Source: Kribbella sp. ALI-6-A (GTDB lineage: Bacteria; Actinomycetota; Actinomycetes; Propionibacteriales; Kribbellaceae). Taken from it: DNA of 64,000 nucleotides. Position numbers and translations under genes: made by a program. The stretch's first letter is position 1; every line of letters begins with the position of its first letter. Where the stretch lies: positions 1,240,001 to 1,304,000 of the forward strand of contig NZ_MTQN01000012.1 of the NCBI RefSeq assembly GCF_001984195.1, written 5' to 3'. The notes under the pieces are model-generated. The model saw nothing but the letters and a program-made list of their open reading frames with translations. It was not told the origin of the DNA and did not search any database. Shown one piece after another: positions 30,030-38,655 of this stretch.

Positions 30030-32066
30030 GTGAGTCACGCCGTCGGATGGCCGGTAAGGACTACCGGGGAACCCCGGACGACCGAAGGAATCGGCTGGCC
30101 GACAGATCCCGGTACGCCGGTTGTCCGGATCGAGATCACTCACCTCGCCACACCCAGCTTGGCCCCGTCCGCCGACGTGGTGCCGCCTGCAAACGTGCCC
30201 TCTGCGGAGCCCGCTTCGCCGGCTGATGAAAGCCCTGCCGCGATGCCGCCTGCGGCCGACGCCGCGCCTGCAGTTGGCCCGACGTCCCGTGATGCCGAGT
30301 CCGCAGAGTCGTCCACCGGTGCGCCTGCGGAGTTGTCCACCAGTGCGTCCACGGAGGCCGCAGCGCCTCGCGATGCGGACCCCGCTGTGGATGCTGCGCC
30401 CACCGAGGCCGTGTCTGAGGCGGGAGCGACGGGACCCGAGGCACTGACGCAGGCCCACGGCTCCTGGTCCGAGCCCATGACCCCAGCCACGCCCGCAGCC
30501 TCCGCTCCGGTTGAGTTGCACGCACAGGCTGAGCCCGTCGTCCCCACCCAGCCCTTCACTCCGGCCGAGTCCGCGATCGCAGTTGATCCCACTTCAGCCG
30601 AGCCCTCACCGTCGGTCGAGCCGTTGACTTCTGTCGAGCCCGCCGATGCGGTGGAGTCCGCCAGTTCGGTGGACTCCGCCGGTTCGGTCGAGTCCACCAC
30701 GTCGGACCAGCGCCCGGACTCGGCTGAGATCTCGCCCGCTGCTGCTTCGGCGGCTCAGCTCGTCGACGCCGACTCAGCGGCCGACGTTCCCCCGCCGTCG
30801 ACCGATCCCGCGATGACGGCGGCTGTGGAAAACGATCGGACCGACTCGGGCGATCGCCCGTCGATGCTGCAGGCCGCTGCCGCGCTCGACTTCGGCGGCT
30901 CCTCGACGACGCCCCAGGCTGCGCCGGTTTCACGTGAAACACAGCCGACCCCGACGCCTGAGGAAGATTTCCCCGAGTCTCCACGACCTGTGGATGACTA
31001 CCCTCTGGAGACCCCCTCCCACGCGGGAATTCATCCACAGACCCCTGTGGATGAACCTGGGGAGAAGCCGGCTCCCTCCCCGACCGACATCCTTTTCGGG
31101 CCACGTCCCGTACCTCTTGGAATGGGCGCCATGACTGCCGCACAGATCGCCGCGCGGGCCACCTCGGACGAGCTTCAGCGACGACTCCTCGAAACTCCGA
31201 TCGCCGCCGCCACCGAACGGACCCTGCTCGTGAACGAAGGACGCACGATGGGCCGCGAGTTCCCGCTGCCCGCCGAGACCCGGGTATTCGTCGTTGCCAA
31301 CCAGAAGGGTGGCGTTGGCAAGACGACCACCACCGTCAACGTGGCGGCCGGCCTCGCCCTCTACGGCGCGCGGATCCTGGTGATCGACCTCGACCCCCAG
31401 GGCAACGCGTCGACGGCACTGGGCATCGAGCACTCGGAGGGAACGCCCGGCGTCTACGAGGCGATCATCGAGGGCGAGCCGCTGAGCAAGCTGCTGCAGC
31501 CGTGCGAGGAGCACCCGGGCATCGTCGTCGTACCGGCGACCATCGACCTCGCCGGCGCGGAGATCGAACTGGTCAGCATCGTGGCCCGAGAGAGCCGGCT
31601 GAAGCGCGCACTCGACGCCCACCTGGCCGAGACCGAGGCCGCCGGCGAGAAGTACGACTACGTGTTCATCGACTGCCCGCCGTCCCTCGGCCTGCTGACG
31701 GTGAACGCGTTGACCGCGGCCCGCGAGGTCCTCGTCCCGATCCAGAGCGAGTACTACGCCCTCGAAGGTCTGTCCCAGCTGCTGCGCCATATCGACATGG
31801 TGAAGTCGCACCTGAACCCGACACTGGACGTCTCGACCATCCTGCTCACCATGTACGACGCCCGCACGAAGCTCGCGGGCGAGGTCGCCGCGGAGGTTCG
31901 GGGTCACTTCCAGGACGCCGTACTGCGCACCGCCGTGCCGCGCTCGGTACGGATCTCCGAGGCTCCCAGCCACGGGCAGACCGTCCTGGCCTACGACCCG
32001 GCATCCGCCGGCGCGCTGTCGTACCTCGAGGCTTCGCGAGAGATCGCGATGCGCAACAGCTCCTGA
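30030..32066 (+). CDS. parA: Chromosome partitioning ATPase ParA with a long disordered N-terminal extension
   Basis: The C-terminal 260 residues are a typical ParA/Soj ATPase: deviant Walker A NQKGGVGKTTTTVN (first Lys at residue 426), VIDLDPQGNASTALG and DYVFIDCPPSLGLL. Residues 30 to about 365 are low-complexity Pro/Ala/Ser/Glu/Asp-rich, with imperfect repeats such as SVEPADAVESASSVDSAGSVES. I extended the gene to the GTG at 30030 because GGGAGG precedes it after the rsmG stop and because the region reads as one uninterrupted biased protein frame. A shorter protein from the ATG at 31131, without a good ribosome binding site, cannot be excluded. It drives segregation of the ParB-parS complex. 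Confidence 0.85.
   Translation: MSHAVGWPVRTTGEPRTTEGIGWPTDPGTPVVRIEITHLATPSLAPSADVVPPANVPSAEPASPADESPAAMPPAADAAPAVGPTSRDAESAESSTGAPAELSTSASTEAAAPRDADPAVDAAPTEAVSEAGATGPEALTQAHGSWSEPMTPATPAASAPVELHAQAEPVVPTQPFTPAESAIAVDPTSAEPSPSVEPLTSVEPADAVESASSVDSAGSVESTTSDQRPDSAEISPAAASAAQLVDADSAADVPPPSTDPAMTAAVENDRTDSGDRPSMLQAAAALDFGGSSTTPQAAPVSRETQPTPTPEEDFPESPRPVDDYPLETPSHAGIHPQTPVDEPGEKPAPSPTDILFGPRPVPLGMGAMTAAQIAARATSDELQRRLLETPIAAATERTLLVNEGRTMGREFPLPAETRVFVVANQKGGVGKTTTTVNVAAGLALYGARILVIDLDPQGNASTALGIEHSEGTPGVYEAIIEGEPLSKLLQPCEEHPGIVVVPATIDLAGAEIELVSIVARESRLKRALDAHLAETEAAGEKYDYVFIDCPPSLGLLTVNALTAAREVLVPIQSEYYALEGLSQLLRHIDMVKSHLNPTLDVSTILLTMYDARTKLAGEVAAEVRGHFQDAVLRTAVPRSVRISEAPSHGQTVLAYDPASAGALSYLEASREIAMRNSS
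30928..30941. other. parS: parS site (perfect consensus) inside parA
   Basis: GTTTCACGTGAAAC, read as V-S-R-E-T in the low-complexity part of ParA, about 200 bases upstream of the ATPase start. Confidence 0.9.
31030..31055. repeat. Perfect inverted repeat built of DnaA-box-like halves in parA
   Basis: TTCATCCACAG (31030-31040) and CTGTGGATGAA (31045-31055) around a 4-base loop. Each arm contains TCATCCACA, one mismatch from TTATCCACA. A third copy, TGTGGATGA, is at 30989-30997. Confidence 0.6.
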
Positions 32067-32080
32067 TCGTAGATCGAAAG

Positions 32081-32114
32081 CAGAAGGCCCGGACCACTCG
32101 GTCCGGGCCTTCTG
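32081..32114 (+). terminator. Strong terminator hairpin after parA
   Basis: A perfect 14-bp stem (32081-32094, CAGAAGGCCCGGAC, with 32101-32114) and a 6-base loop, 14 bases after the parA stop. It separates parA from parB transcription, so parB must have its own promoter in the parS-rich gap. Confidence 0.8.
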
Positions 32115-32140
32115 TGGTTTCACGACGAACCCTCGGCGCC

Positions 32141-32569
32141 GTTCCACGTGAAACGCGCTCCGGCGCCCTTCCCTTGTGGTCGAGTCGATGCTCAAGCCAC
32201 AGCTGCCGCCGGGTGACCCGGGGCGTCGCGCCGCGGGCGTTGGGTTCGCTGCTCGACCCGTCGCGAAGGGTACGAGCCATCGGACCGGATCGCTCCATCC
32301 GGCGGAGTTGCAGTGTGCATCCAAGCCGCTCGGAGAGAGCGCGTCGCGTCCACGTGAAACGGGCCTCCGGACTTTCCTGTCGGTTCCACGTGAAACGCCC
32401 ATCGGCGGCACCCATCACGATCCTCGTTCCACGTGAAACATATGTCGTCGGCGCCGCCCGTCACGTGCTCGACCTGAAACGCTCGGCGGCCGGACGCCTC
32501 GCCGATGTCGCCCGTTCCACGTGAAACGCTCCGCAGGTCGATCCGCCTCAGCTTCGTTCCACGTGAAAC
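32141..32569. other. parS: Cluster of parS-like sites between parA and parB
   Basis: Five identical GTTCCACGTGAAAC sites (32141-32154, 32383-32396, 32426-32439, 32514-32527, 32556-32569), each one base from the consensus, plus a weaker CGTCCACGTGAAAC at 32347-32360. They fill most of the 661-base gap 32067-32727, which has no gene. They should nucleate the ParB complex next to parB and probably repress or insulate its promoter. Confidence 0.85.
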
Positions 32570-32727
32570 ATGCGCGCGTGACGAGATTGGCGACCCGACA
32601 AGGTGGGGTCGAAGATGTTGGCGACGCAGTCACCGGTTACCGTTGCGTTGGCCGAGTCGTGAGGGGGGAGGGGCATTTCCTCTCGCGCCGGCCGGTCGAT
32701 CCGGCGGCAGCTGACACGAGGAGCGGA

Positions 32728-33702
32728 ATGAACACCAGGCTTGGACGTGGACTCGGTGCGTTGATTCCGAGCAACCCTGCCGCTGGCAGCTCGACGCTCG
32801 GCAGCAAGTCGAGCTCGATCCCGGGCGCACCGCCGATCACGCCGGAGATGTCCGCGACTCCGGTGGGCAAGGGCTCGGAGCTGGCCGCAGTGCCGGGTGC
32901 GGAGTTCGCCGAGATCGAGGTCGGCAAGATCAGCCCGAACCCCAAGCAGCCGCGCAGCGTGTTCGACGAGGACGCGATGGCCGAGCTGGTGCACTCGGTC
33001 AAGGAGATCGGTCTGCTGCAGCCGATCGTCGTCCGACGCCTCGGGGACGACAAGTACGAACTGGTGATGGGCGAACGCCGCTGGCGCGCGACCCAGGAAG
33101 CCGGCCTGGAGACGATCCCCGCGATCGTCCGCGACACGTCCGACGACGTGATGCTGCGGGATGCGCTCCTGGAGAACCTCCACCGCAGCCAACTGAACCC
33201 GCTGGAAGAAGCGGCGGCCTACCAGCAGATGCTCGACGACTTCGGCTGCACCCAGGAAGACCTGGCGAGCCGCATCGGTCGCTCTCGCCCGCAGATCTCG
33301 AACACGCTGCGGCTGCTGAAGCTCCCGGCTTCGGTTCAGCGCCGCGTCGCCGCCGGCGTTCTCTCCGCCGGGCACGCCCGAGCTCTCCTCGGTCTTCCCA
33401 GCGGCGACGCGATCGAGCGCCTCGCCCAGCGCATCGTCGCGGAAGGTCTCTCCGTCCGCACCGTCGAAGAGATCGTCGCGATGGGGGACATGTCGGCCGA
33501 CGACCCCACGCCGGCCCGCCGCCGCAACAAGCCGGTGGCGCCGCGCCTGGTCGATCTCGCCGATCGCCTGTCCGACCGCTTCGAGACGAGGGTCAAGGTC
33601 GACCTCGGCAAGACCAAGGGCAAGATCACCGTCGAGTTCGCCTCGATCGACGACCTCGAGCGAATCGTGTCTCTGATGGACCCGAACAAGAAGTCGGAGT
33701 AA
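32728..33702 (+). CDS. parB: Chromosome partitioning protein ParB
   Basis: 324 residues. N-terminal [15 protein letters not shown] (the ParA-contact Arg-Leu-Gly-rich start), then the CTP-binding ParB/Srx domain with [23 protein letters not shown] (box GERRWRA) and [16 protein letters not shown]; a helix-turn-helix [20 protein letters not shown]; and a C-terminal dimer domain. It binds parS and slides on DNA as a CTP-dependent clamp. The ATG at 32728 has GAGGAG at 32718-32723; upstream in-frame codons run into parS sites. Confidence 0.96.
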   Translation: MNTRLGRGLGALIPSNPAAGSSTLGSKSSSIPGAPPITPEMSATPVGKGSELAAVPGAEFAEIEVGKISPNPKQPRSVFDEDAMAELVHSVKEIGLLQPIVVRRLGDDKYELVMGERRWRATQEAGLETIPAIVRDTSDDVMLRDALLENLHRSQLNPLEEAAAYQQMLDDFGCTQEDLASRIGRSRPQISNTLRLLKLPASVQRRVAAGVLSAGHARALLGLPSGDAIERLAQRIVAEGLSVRTVEEIVAMGDMSADDPTPARRRNKPVAPRLVDLADRLSDRFETRVKVDLGKTKGKITVEFASIDDLERIVSLMDPNKKSE

Positions 33703-33720
33703 CTGGCCCCTCCCGTACGT

Positions 33721-33758
33721 CGCTGCCATGCTCGCCGTGCCCGGCGGGTGTGGCAGCG
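33721..33758 (+). terminator. Intrinsic terminator of parB
   Basis: A long imperfect hairpin: CGCTGCCA (33721-33728) pairs with TGGCAGCG (33751-33758) and the inner bases continue the stem with GU pairs around a GTGCCC loop. It is followed by CTTGTTTTCC. The stem starts 18 bases after the parB stop. Confidence 0.75.
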
Positions 33759-34876
33759 CTTGTTTTCCGGAAGGTGTGTTGGTGCAGCCGGCGTCCACTG
33801 GCAGTGCCGACGGCCGTCGGTTCGAGCGCGGCCTCGGTCATCGTGCTGCGTCCACCCGCGCACCGCGTGTTCGGCCGGGATCGCCGCCGCGCCGTCCCCG
33901 CTCGAGCACGGCCGGCTTCTACGGGAGCTGACGGAGGACCCGCTGCGCTACGGCACCGCCGAGCTAGCTGAAACAGGACGTGCAGCGGCGGGCGGCGATG
34001 CTGAGGAGCCCGCCGAGTCATCAAGCCCTCTGAGGGACACGGGCTCTCATCAGCGGAGCATGCACTACCGAGTGGGCGCTGGATTCAGTTCTCGTGATCG
34101 GATCGCCCGGTGGCTGCCAGGCGCTGGTCGCGGCTGGCCTTGTCGGCGCTTCAGGCCCTGGACGGGGCACGCCGGCATACCGACGGCAGGTCCGCCGACT
34201 GCAAGCCACCGATCCGGTTGGGGTGATTGGCGCGCGATGTCCTACGGGCGGGCAGTCGACGTCTCCGCAGCGCTGCGGTGTTTGCGGCAGGCAGCAATTG
34301 GTGTCAGGCCGATAGGCGACCGGGACGGCTCGCTGCGGATGCGGCCTCGTCGGTGTTGTTCCGAGAGCCACGCGGGTTGCCTCATCTCCGCCCTGGACGG
34401 ACCGACCGGCTGAGCTGCGGCCGTCAGCTCTGCTCTCCATCGCGCCGAACAGAAGGTCGTCACACCCGGCGCGGGCGTCCGTCCGCGGCAAGGGCCAGAC
34501 GCCGGCGTGATGTCGCACGAGGCGCGTTCACTCGGCGCGGGTGGCCGGAGGCAGCTGTACATGCGTGCCGAAGAGTGCCGGCGGCGACGCGCCGCCGGGG
34601 AGGGTCGCGTGCGGGCGTACTGCACACGCGATACCTCAGGTGGCAGCTTGTCTCGCTGCCAGGAACGTCGGGCCACTCGACTGTGGCGCGACCGCGAAGG
34701 CGGGCCGGACGTCTTGTGCCCGGTGCGACCGGTGTGGCTGCCTACCGCACCGCGCGTCGTCGCGTCACACCGGCGTCGCGCTGCACTGGGGTCGTTGCGC
34801 CACCTGCGGTACGGGTCAGGCCGGCGACCTGGTCCGACTGCGGGCGGTCCGGACCCGCGTCGTCGCCGTGCGACGA

Positions 34877-34962
34877 CGGCGAGCGGCGAGCGGCGAGGGC
34901 GAGGGCGATCGGCGAGGGTGAGCGGCGAGGGTGGGCGGCGAGGGCGGGCGGCGAGGGCGAGC
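34877..34962. repeat. GGCGAG-type simple repeat
   Basis: About 86 bases of imperfect tandem GGCGAG/GGCGAGG units with interruptions (GATC, GGTG, GGGC). Slippage-prone; on the minus strand it gives Ser/Pro/Ala/Arg runs typical of spurious frames. Confidence 0.7.
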
Positions 34963-35452
34963 GCCGGGCGGCCGCGGGCTGCAGGGCGCAGGTGCGACGC
35001 GCGAGACGTTGAGTACATGACTGGCGGACGTGCGCGGATCGTAGTGAGGCGTTCGGGGAACAGCGGGAGAGCCGCGCAACTGCTGTGCACGACCTCCGGC
35101 GATCGCACGGGGCGACGCTGGCTGCGAACCAGTCCAGATACCGGCCTATCCACGGGAGTCGAACGGCGGGAGCGGGTCGCGTCCCAGATCGCATTGACGA
35201 TCACGGGGTGCGCGCTCGCTGCGGCGTCTGCCGACGGTGTGCCGAGTTGGACTGCCGCGTCACCCTCATCTCGGCAAGCTTCTGCGCCAGTTCGGGCGGT
35301 CCAGCGGGAGTCACGCGGAGCGGTCGGGCATCTGTCGGAACCGGCGCAAGTCGAACGACAGTGGTGATCCCTAGCTGATTGGACCCCGGTGCGAGTGGCG
35401 ATGAGTCGGCGGGCGCATCATCCCCTCGGGGGTGGCAGACACATTCATAGGT

Positions 35453-36278
35453 CGATATGTCGACCATGGACTGGTCTTGCGCAAGCGATCGCGCGGCGCC
35501 GGGCGAGCGGTGGGTCAGGCTGGCCTACTCCTAACAAGTTGGCCGCGGGGGGAGGGGACTGCATCGGCTTTGCCTGCCTACCTGCCTGCCATCCGGCCGT
35601 CGCCGTTTCGCGCGGACCGCCTTCCCGTGAGCAGGGACCTCTCCTGCGTTCGCACCGGGACGGAACGCTGGGGGTCATTGGCCTTCGCGATCGAGCGGAA
35701 ACACGTCCGAGTCCCCGTCGGCCCCCGGGGACCGGCCCACCCAAATCGAGGGCTCAGGAGGGCGCTTTGGGAGCGGTTTTGCTCGATCGGCAGCGCCAGA
35801 GCGTCGGCGCGAGGCGGCTTAGGATCGCGCTCACAGAACTCTTTGAGGGCCGAAACATCGACCATGATCCGGTCTCGTTCGACTGGTCGGGCGGCGCCGG
35901 CGAGGGGCAGCGGGCCAGGCTGGTTGACTGCCCGTTGAGGTGGCGGCGGCGAAGGGACCTCGATCGGTCCTCGTCCGTCGGCCGGCCGTCGTAGTTTCGC
36001 GTGGACCGCCGCTCCCGCGATCAGCGAGCCCATGCGCGCCAGGACGGACCGCTGGGGCGGCACTGGCCTCGGTGCCTCGCGATCGCGTGTCGTCGGTCCG
36101 GTCGTGGCCGGCCCGGCCGATGGGCGCACCCGGGATCGTGCTCAGGAGGAGGCGCTTCTGGGAGCGGTTTTGCTCGGTTACCAGCGCCGGACCGTCAGTC
36201 GAAGGCGGCTTAGGATCGCGCTCACAGAACTATTTGAGGCCTGCCCCACCCAATCCGAGCACGTCGCGATATGTCGAC
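35453..36278. repeat. Diverged tandem duplication, units of about 400 bp
   Basis: Unit A starts at TCGACCATG (35460) and unit B at the same string (35858), 398 bases apart; a third, truncated start TCGAC is at 36274. The most similar block is GGGAGCGGTTTTGCTCG ... GGCGGCTTAGGATCGCGCTC ... ACAGAACTnTTTGAGG (about 35768-35850 and 36159-36240), with further matches such as GTTTCGCG(C/T)GGACCGCC. The 12-mer CGATATGTCGAC stands at both outer edges (35453-35464, 36267-36278). On the minus strand the block reads LKEFCERDPKPP in A but has a stop in B, so it is not a maintained gene in both copies. Confidence 0.65.
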
Positions 36279-36305
36279 AAATTTATATAGCTGTTTGCGG
36301 TGGTT

Positions 36306-36319
36306 GTTTCACGTGAAAC
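36306..36319. other. parS: parS site (perfect consensus) downstream of the tandem duplication
   Basis: GTTTCACGTGAAAC, 9 bases beyond the stop of the DUF3817 gene on the minus strand and directly after an AT-rich stretch (AAATTTATATAG). Confidence 0.9.
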
Positions 36320-36327
36320 GGGAAGGC

Positions 36328-36678
36328 CTAGCGGGTGAGGTCGTGGTGGACCTTGCGCTCGGCATAGAAGGACAAGAACGGAATCGTGCCGGCGAGGGCG
36401 ACCAGGACCAGGCGGGTGAGGGGCCAGCGGACGCGGCGGGCCAGGTCGAAGGAGAAGAGTAGGTAGACGACGTAGAGGAAGCCGTGGAGTGGGCCGACTA
36501 CGTTCATCACCGCGGGGTTGTCCGCGAAGTACTTGAGGGGCATCGCGACGAAGACCAGCAGGAGGAGCATCACGCCGACGATGTAGGCGATGATCCGGTA
36601 GCGGACGAGGGCGCCTCGGGTCGATGCCGGCAGGGTCGGCGTGGGTGAGGGCGTGGCGGGGTCTGCGGGGGAGGTCAC
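36328..36678 (-). CDS. DUF3817 membrane protein
   Basis: 116 residues with three membrane segments: YRIIAYIVGVMLLLLVFVAMPL, then VGPLHGFLYVVYLLFSFDLA, then TRLVLVALAGTIPFLSFYAE. The HGFLYVVY and PFLSFYAERK motifs are characteristic of DUF3817 (integral membrane protein of unknown role, also seen attached to transporters). The GTG start overlaps the stop of SURF1 by four bases (GTGA), so it is the last gene of the ddl-SURF1-DUF3817 operon. Confidence 0.88.
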   Translation of the reverse strand: MTSPADPATPSPTPTLPASTRGALVRYRIIAYIVGVMLLLLVFVAMPLKYFADNPAVMNVVGPLHGFLYVVYLLFSFDLARRVRWPLTRLVLVALAGTIPFLSFYAERKVHHDLTR

Positions 36679-37538
36679 GCAGAAACGGTACCGCTTTGAT
36701 CCTCTTCGTCCGGGGGCTGGTGGTCGGGATCACCCGAGCGGTGGGCGTCGAGCACCATGCGGCCCCACATCCAGAGGGTGAAGGCGGCGAAGATCCACCA
36801 CTGGAAGGCATAGGCCACGTTGCGCAGGCCGGCGTGATCTGTGGGTGGGGCCGGGGGATCGACGGGAGTGAGCGCGGGTGATGAGGTGCCCGCCGCGGGA
36901 GTGCTGGCGTCCGACGCGGTCTGGACTACGAAAGCGTCGTAGATGCGGTAGTCGACCATGTGGACGATGGTGGGGATTCGCAGGGACTTCAGGATGCGGC
37001 TCTGGTTGACGTCGCCCGAGGAGTCCTGAGCTTCGGAAGCGGCGATGCCGCCGGTCAAGGTGGCTGGGCCGGTGGGCGCTTTGGCAGCCGGGTCGTTGAC
37101 GGAGGGCACCCAGCCCCGGACGACCATGACACCGCCGGAGTTCGACGAGCCGGTGTCCTTCAGGAGCAGGGGAGTGACGACCCAGAAACCGTCCCGGCCG
37201 TTGTGGGCACGGTCCGAGATGAAGATCTGGTCGCTGGGCGAGGCCCAGGTGCCGGTGACAGTGACGCGTCGCGCTACTGCCGAGGCCGGAAGACCGGAGT
37301 CGATCGGGAAGAGCGACTGCAGAGGTACCGGCGGGATCGCCGCCCGTCCCGCGGTGGCCGCCGCGGTCTTGGACTGGTAGACGTCGAGCTGCCAAACCCC
37401 CAGCACCGACATCACCGCCGCGATCGCCAAAGCCAGCAGAAACAGCGCCGACCAGCGAGGGGTCAGCGCCGTACGCCAGACAGGACGCTCGGACCGCGGA
37501 GGTGAAGCCACTGGTTCGGTGGTCGGTGCTACGGGCAT
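36675..37538 (-). CDS. SURF1 family cytochrome oxidase assembly protein
   Basis: 287 residues with the SURF1 layout: one membrane segment near the N-terminus (LFLLALAIAAVMSVLGVWQLDVY, with the family WQL), a large outer domain (RRVTVTGTWASPSDQIFISDR, GFWVVTPLLL, VVRGWVPS) and a second membrane segment at the C-terminus (NVAYAFQWWIFAAFTLWMWGRM). SURF1 helps assemble haem a in cytochrome c oxidase. The ATG at 37538 was chosen because upstream codons overlap the ddl C-terminus. It lies 7 bases after ddl. Confidence 0.9.
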   Translation of the reverse strand: MPVAPTTEPVASPPRSERPVWRTALTPRWSALFLLALAIAAVMSVLGVWQLDVYQSKTAAATAGRAAIPPVPLQSLFPIDSGLPASAVARRVTVTGTWASPSDQIFISDRAHNGRDGFWVVTPLLLKDTGSSNSGGVMVVRGWVPSVNDPAAKAPTGPATLTGGIAASEAQDSSGDVNQSRILKSLRIPTIVHMVDYRIYDAFVVQTASDASTPAAGTSSPALTPVDPPAPPTDHAGLRNVAYAFQWWIFAAFTLWMWGRMVLDAHRSGDPDHQPPDEEDQSGTVSA

Positions 37539-37545
37539 CAGAAAC

Positions 37546-38493
37546 TCAACGGGCAGCGGCCGCGGCCAGCAGATCGCGGCACAGCACACCTAGCTCGATC
37601 CCCGCGGCCTCCGCCGCGAGCGGGACCAGCGAGGTCTCGGTCATCCCAGGCGCCACATTGACCTCGAGGAACCACGGCACACCGTCGGCGTCGACGACCA
37701 GGTCGGAGCGCGAGAGGTCGCGCAGCCCGAGCGCCCGGTGGGCAGTCACCGCGGCCTCCGCGCACGCAGCCGCCACAGCGGCGTCGAGCCGAGCCGGTAC
37801 GACGAACTGCGTCGCCCCCGCCGTGTACCGAGCTTCGTAGTCGTAGAAGCCCGAGTCGGGCTGGATCTCCACAGCCGGCAGCGCCCGCGGCCCGTCGCCC
37901 GTGTCGACCACGGTGACGGCGACCTCCGTGCCGTCCACGTAGCGCTCGATCAGCGCGACCGGCCCGTACGCGTAGCAGTTGACCATCGCCGACGGCAGCT
38001 CGTCGATCGTGCGCACGATCGACGCACCGAGTGCCGAACCGCCACGCGCCGGCTTCACCACGAGTGGCAGGCCGATCTGACCGACGACCGCCTCCATCAA
38101 GGCCGCAGCGCCGAGCTCCCGGAAGGTGTCGTGGCCGAGCACGACCGACTCCGGAGTGTGCAGTCCAGCCGACTGGACCATCGTGCTGGCGACCGGCTTG
38201 TCGAACGCCGTCCGGCACGCGGCCGCGTCGGCGCCGACGTACGGGACGCCGTAGAGGTCGAGGACCTGGCGCAGGGCGCCGTCCTCACCGGTGACGCCGT
38301 GCAGCACCGGGAAGACCGCGTCGGGCGGATCGTTGCGCAGGCGGTCGACCAGGCTCGCGTCGACATCGCGCTGCTCGACCTCGACAGCGACACTGCGCAA
38401 GGCGTCCGCCACGCGCCGCCCGGAGCGCAGCGAGACGTCCCGCTCGTGCGACAGACCACCGGCCAGTACCAGCACTCGACCCAGATCACTCAT
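37546..38493 (-). CDS. ddl: D-alanine-D-alanine ligase family enzyme
   Basis: 315 residues of the ATP-grasp D-Ala-D-Ala ligase fold: GGLSHERDVSLRSG at the start, HGVTGEDGALRQVLDLYGVPYVG, the phosphate loop PARGGSALGASIV, and metal ligands in LVVDADGVPWFLEVNVAPGMTETS. It makes the D-Ala-D-Ala dipeptide for peptidoglycan. Actinobacteria have another Ddl beside murF-type genes, so this could be a paralogue; the substrate preference cannot be read here. The ATG at 38493 precedes the conserved start, longer options do not. Confidence 0.88.
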   Translation of the reverse strand: MSDLGRVLVLAGGLSHERDVSLRSGRRVADALRSVAVEVEQRDVDASLVDRLRNDPPDAVFPVLHGVTGEDGALRQVLDLYGVPYVGADAAACRTAFDKPVASTMVQSAGLHTPESVVLGHDTFRELGAAALMEAVVGQIGLPLVVKPARGGSALGASIVRTIDELPSAMVNCYAYGPVALIERYVDGTEVAVTVVDTGDGPRALPAVEIQPDSGFYDYEARYTAGATQFVVPARLDAAVAAACAEAAVTAHRALGLRDLSRSDLVVDADGVPWFLEVNVAPGMTETSLVPLAAEAAGIELGVLCRDLLAAAAAR

Positions 38494-38655
38494 AGAACTT
38501 TCCCGATCACTCGTGGGCGATTCCGGCTCGGCGCCGGTCCCGAGGCCCATGGGAACGGTACCGCTACCCGCTCGCGGACCCACGGGCCGCCTGACGATCC
38601 CTGCACGAATTTTGCGCTCGACCGGCCGCGCCCGAAGCGACAGTCCGGCCGCGCA

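Larger units (their letters stand above)
33759..36305. other. Gene-poor region between parB and the DUF3817 operon
   Basis: About 2.5 kb in which no open frame on either strand matches a protein family I can recognise, shows consistent third-position GC bias, or has a convincing start. Several mutually overlapping open frames of 60 to 320 codons cancel each other. The region holds a GGCGAG microsatellite and a tandem duplication (listed separately). It may be decayed coding sequence, a large non-coding spacer on the ParB side of the origin, or a home for small RNAs that I cannot see. Confidence 0.5.

Noticed and set aside
32117-32130. GTTTCACGACGAAC as a parS site
   Set aside because: The right half lacks the GTGAAAC half-site, so palindromic ParB binding is not expected, although it may be a decayed copy.
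33748-36316. Overlapping open frames of 60-320 codons downstream of parB
   Set aside because: They overlap on both strands, have no recognisable domains and no consistent third-position GC pattern; reported instead as a gene-poor region.
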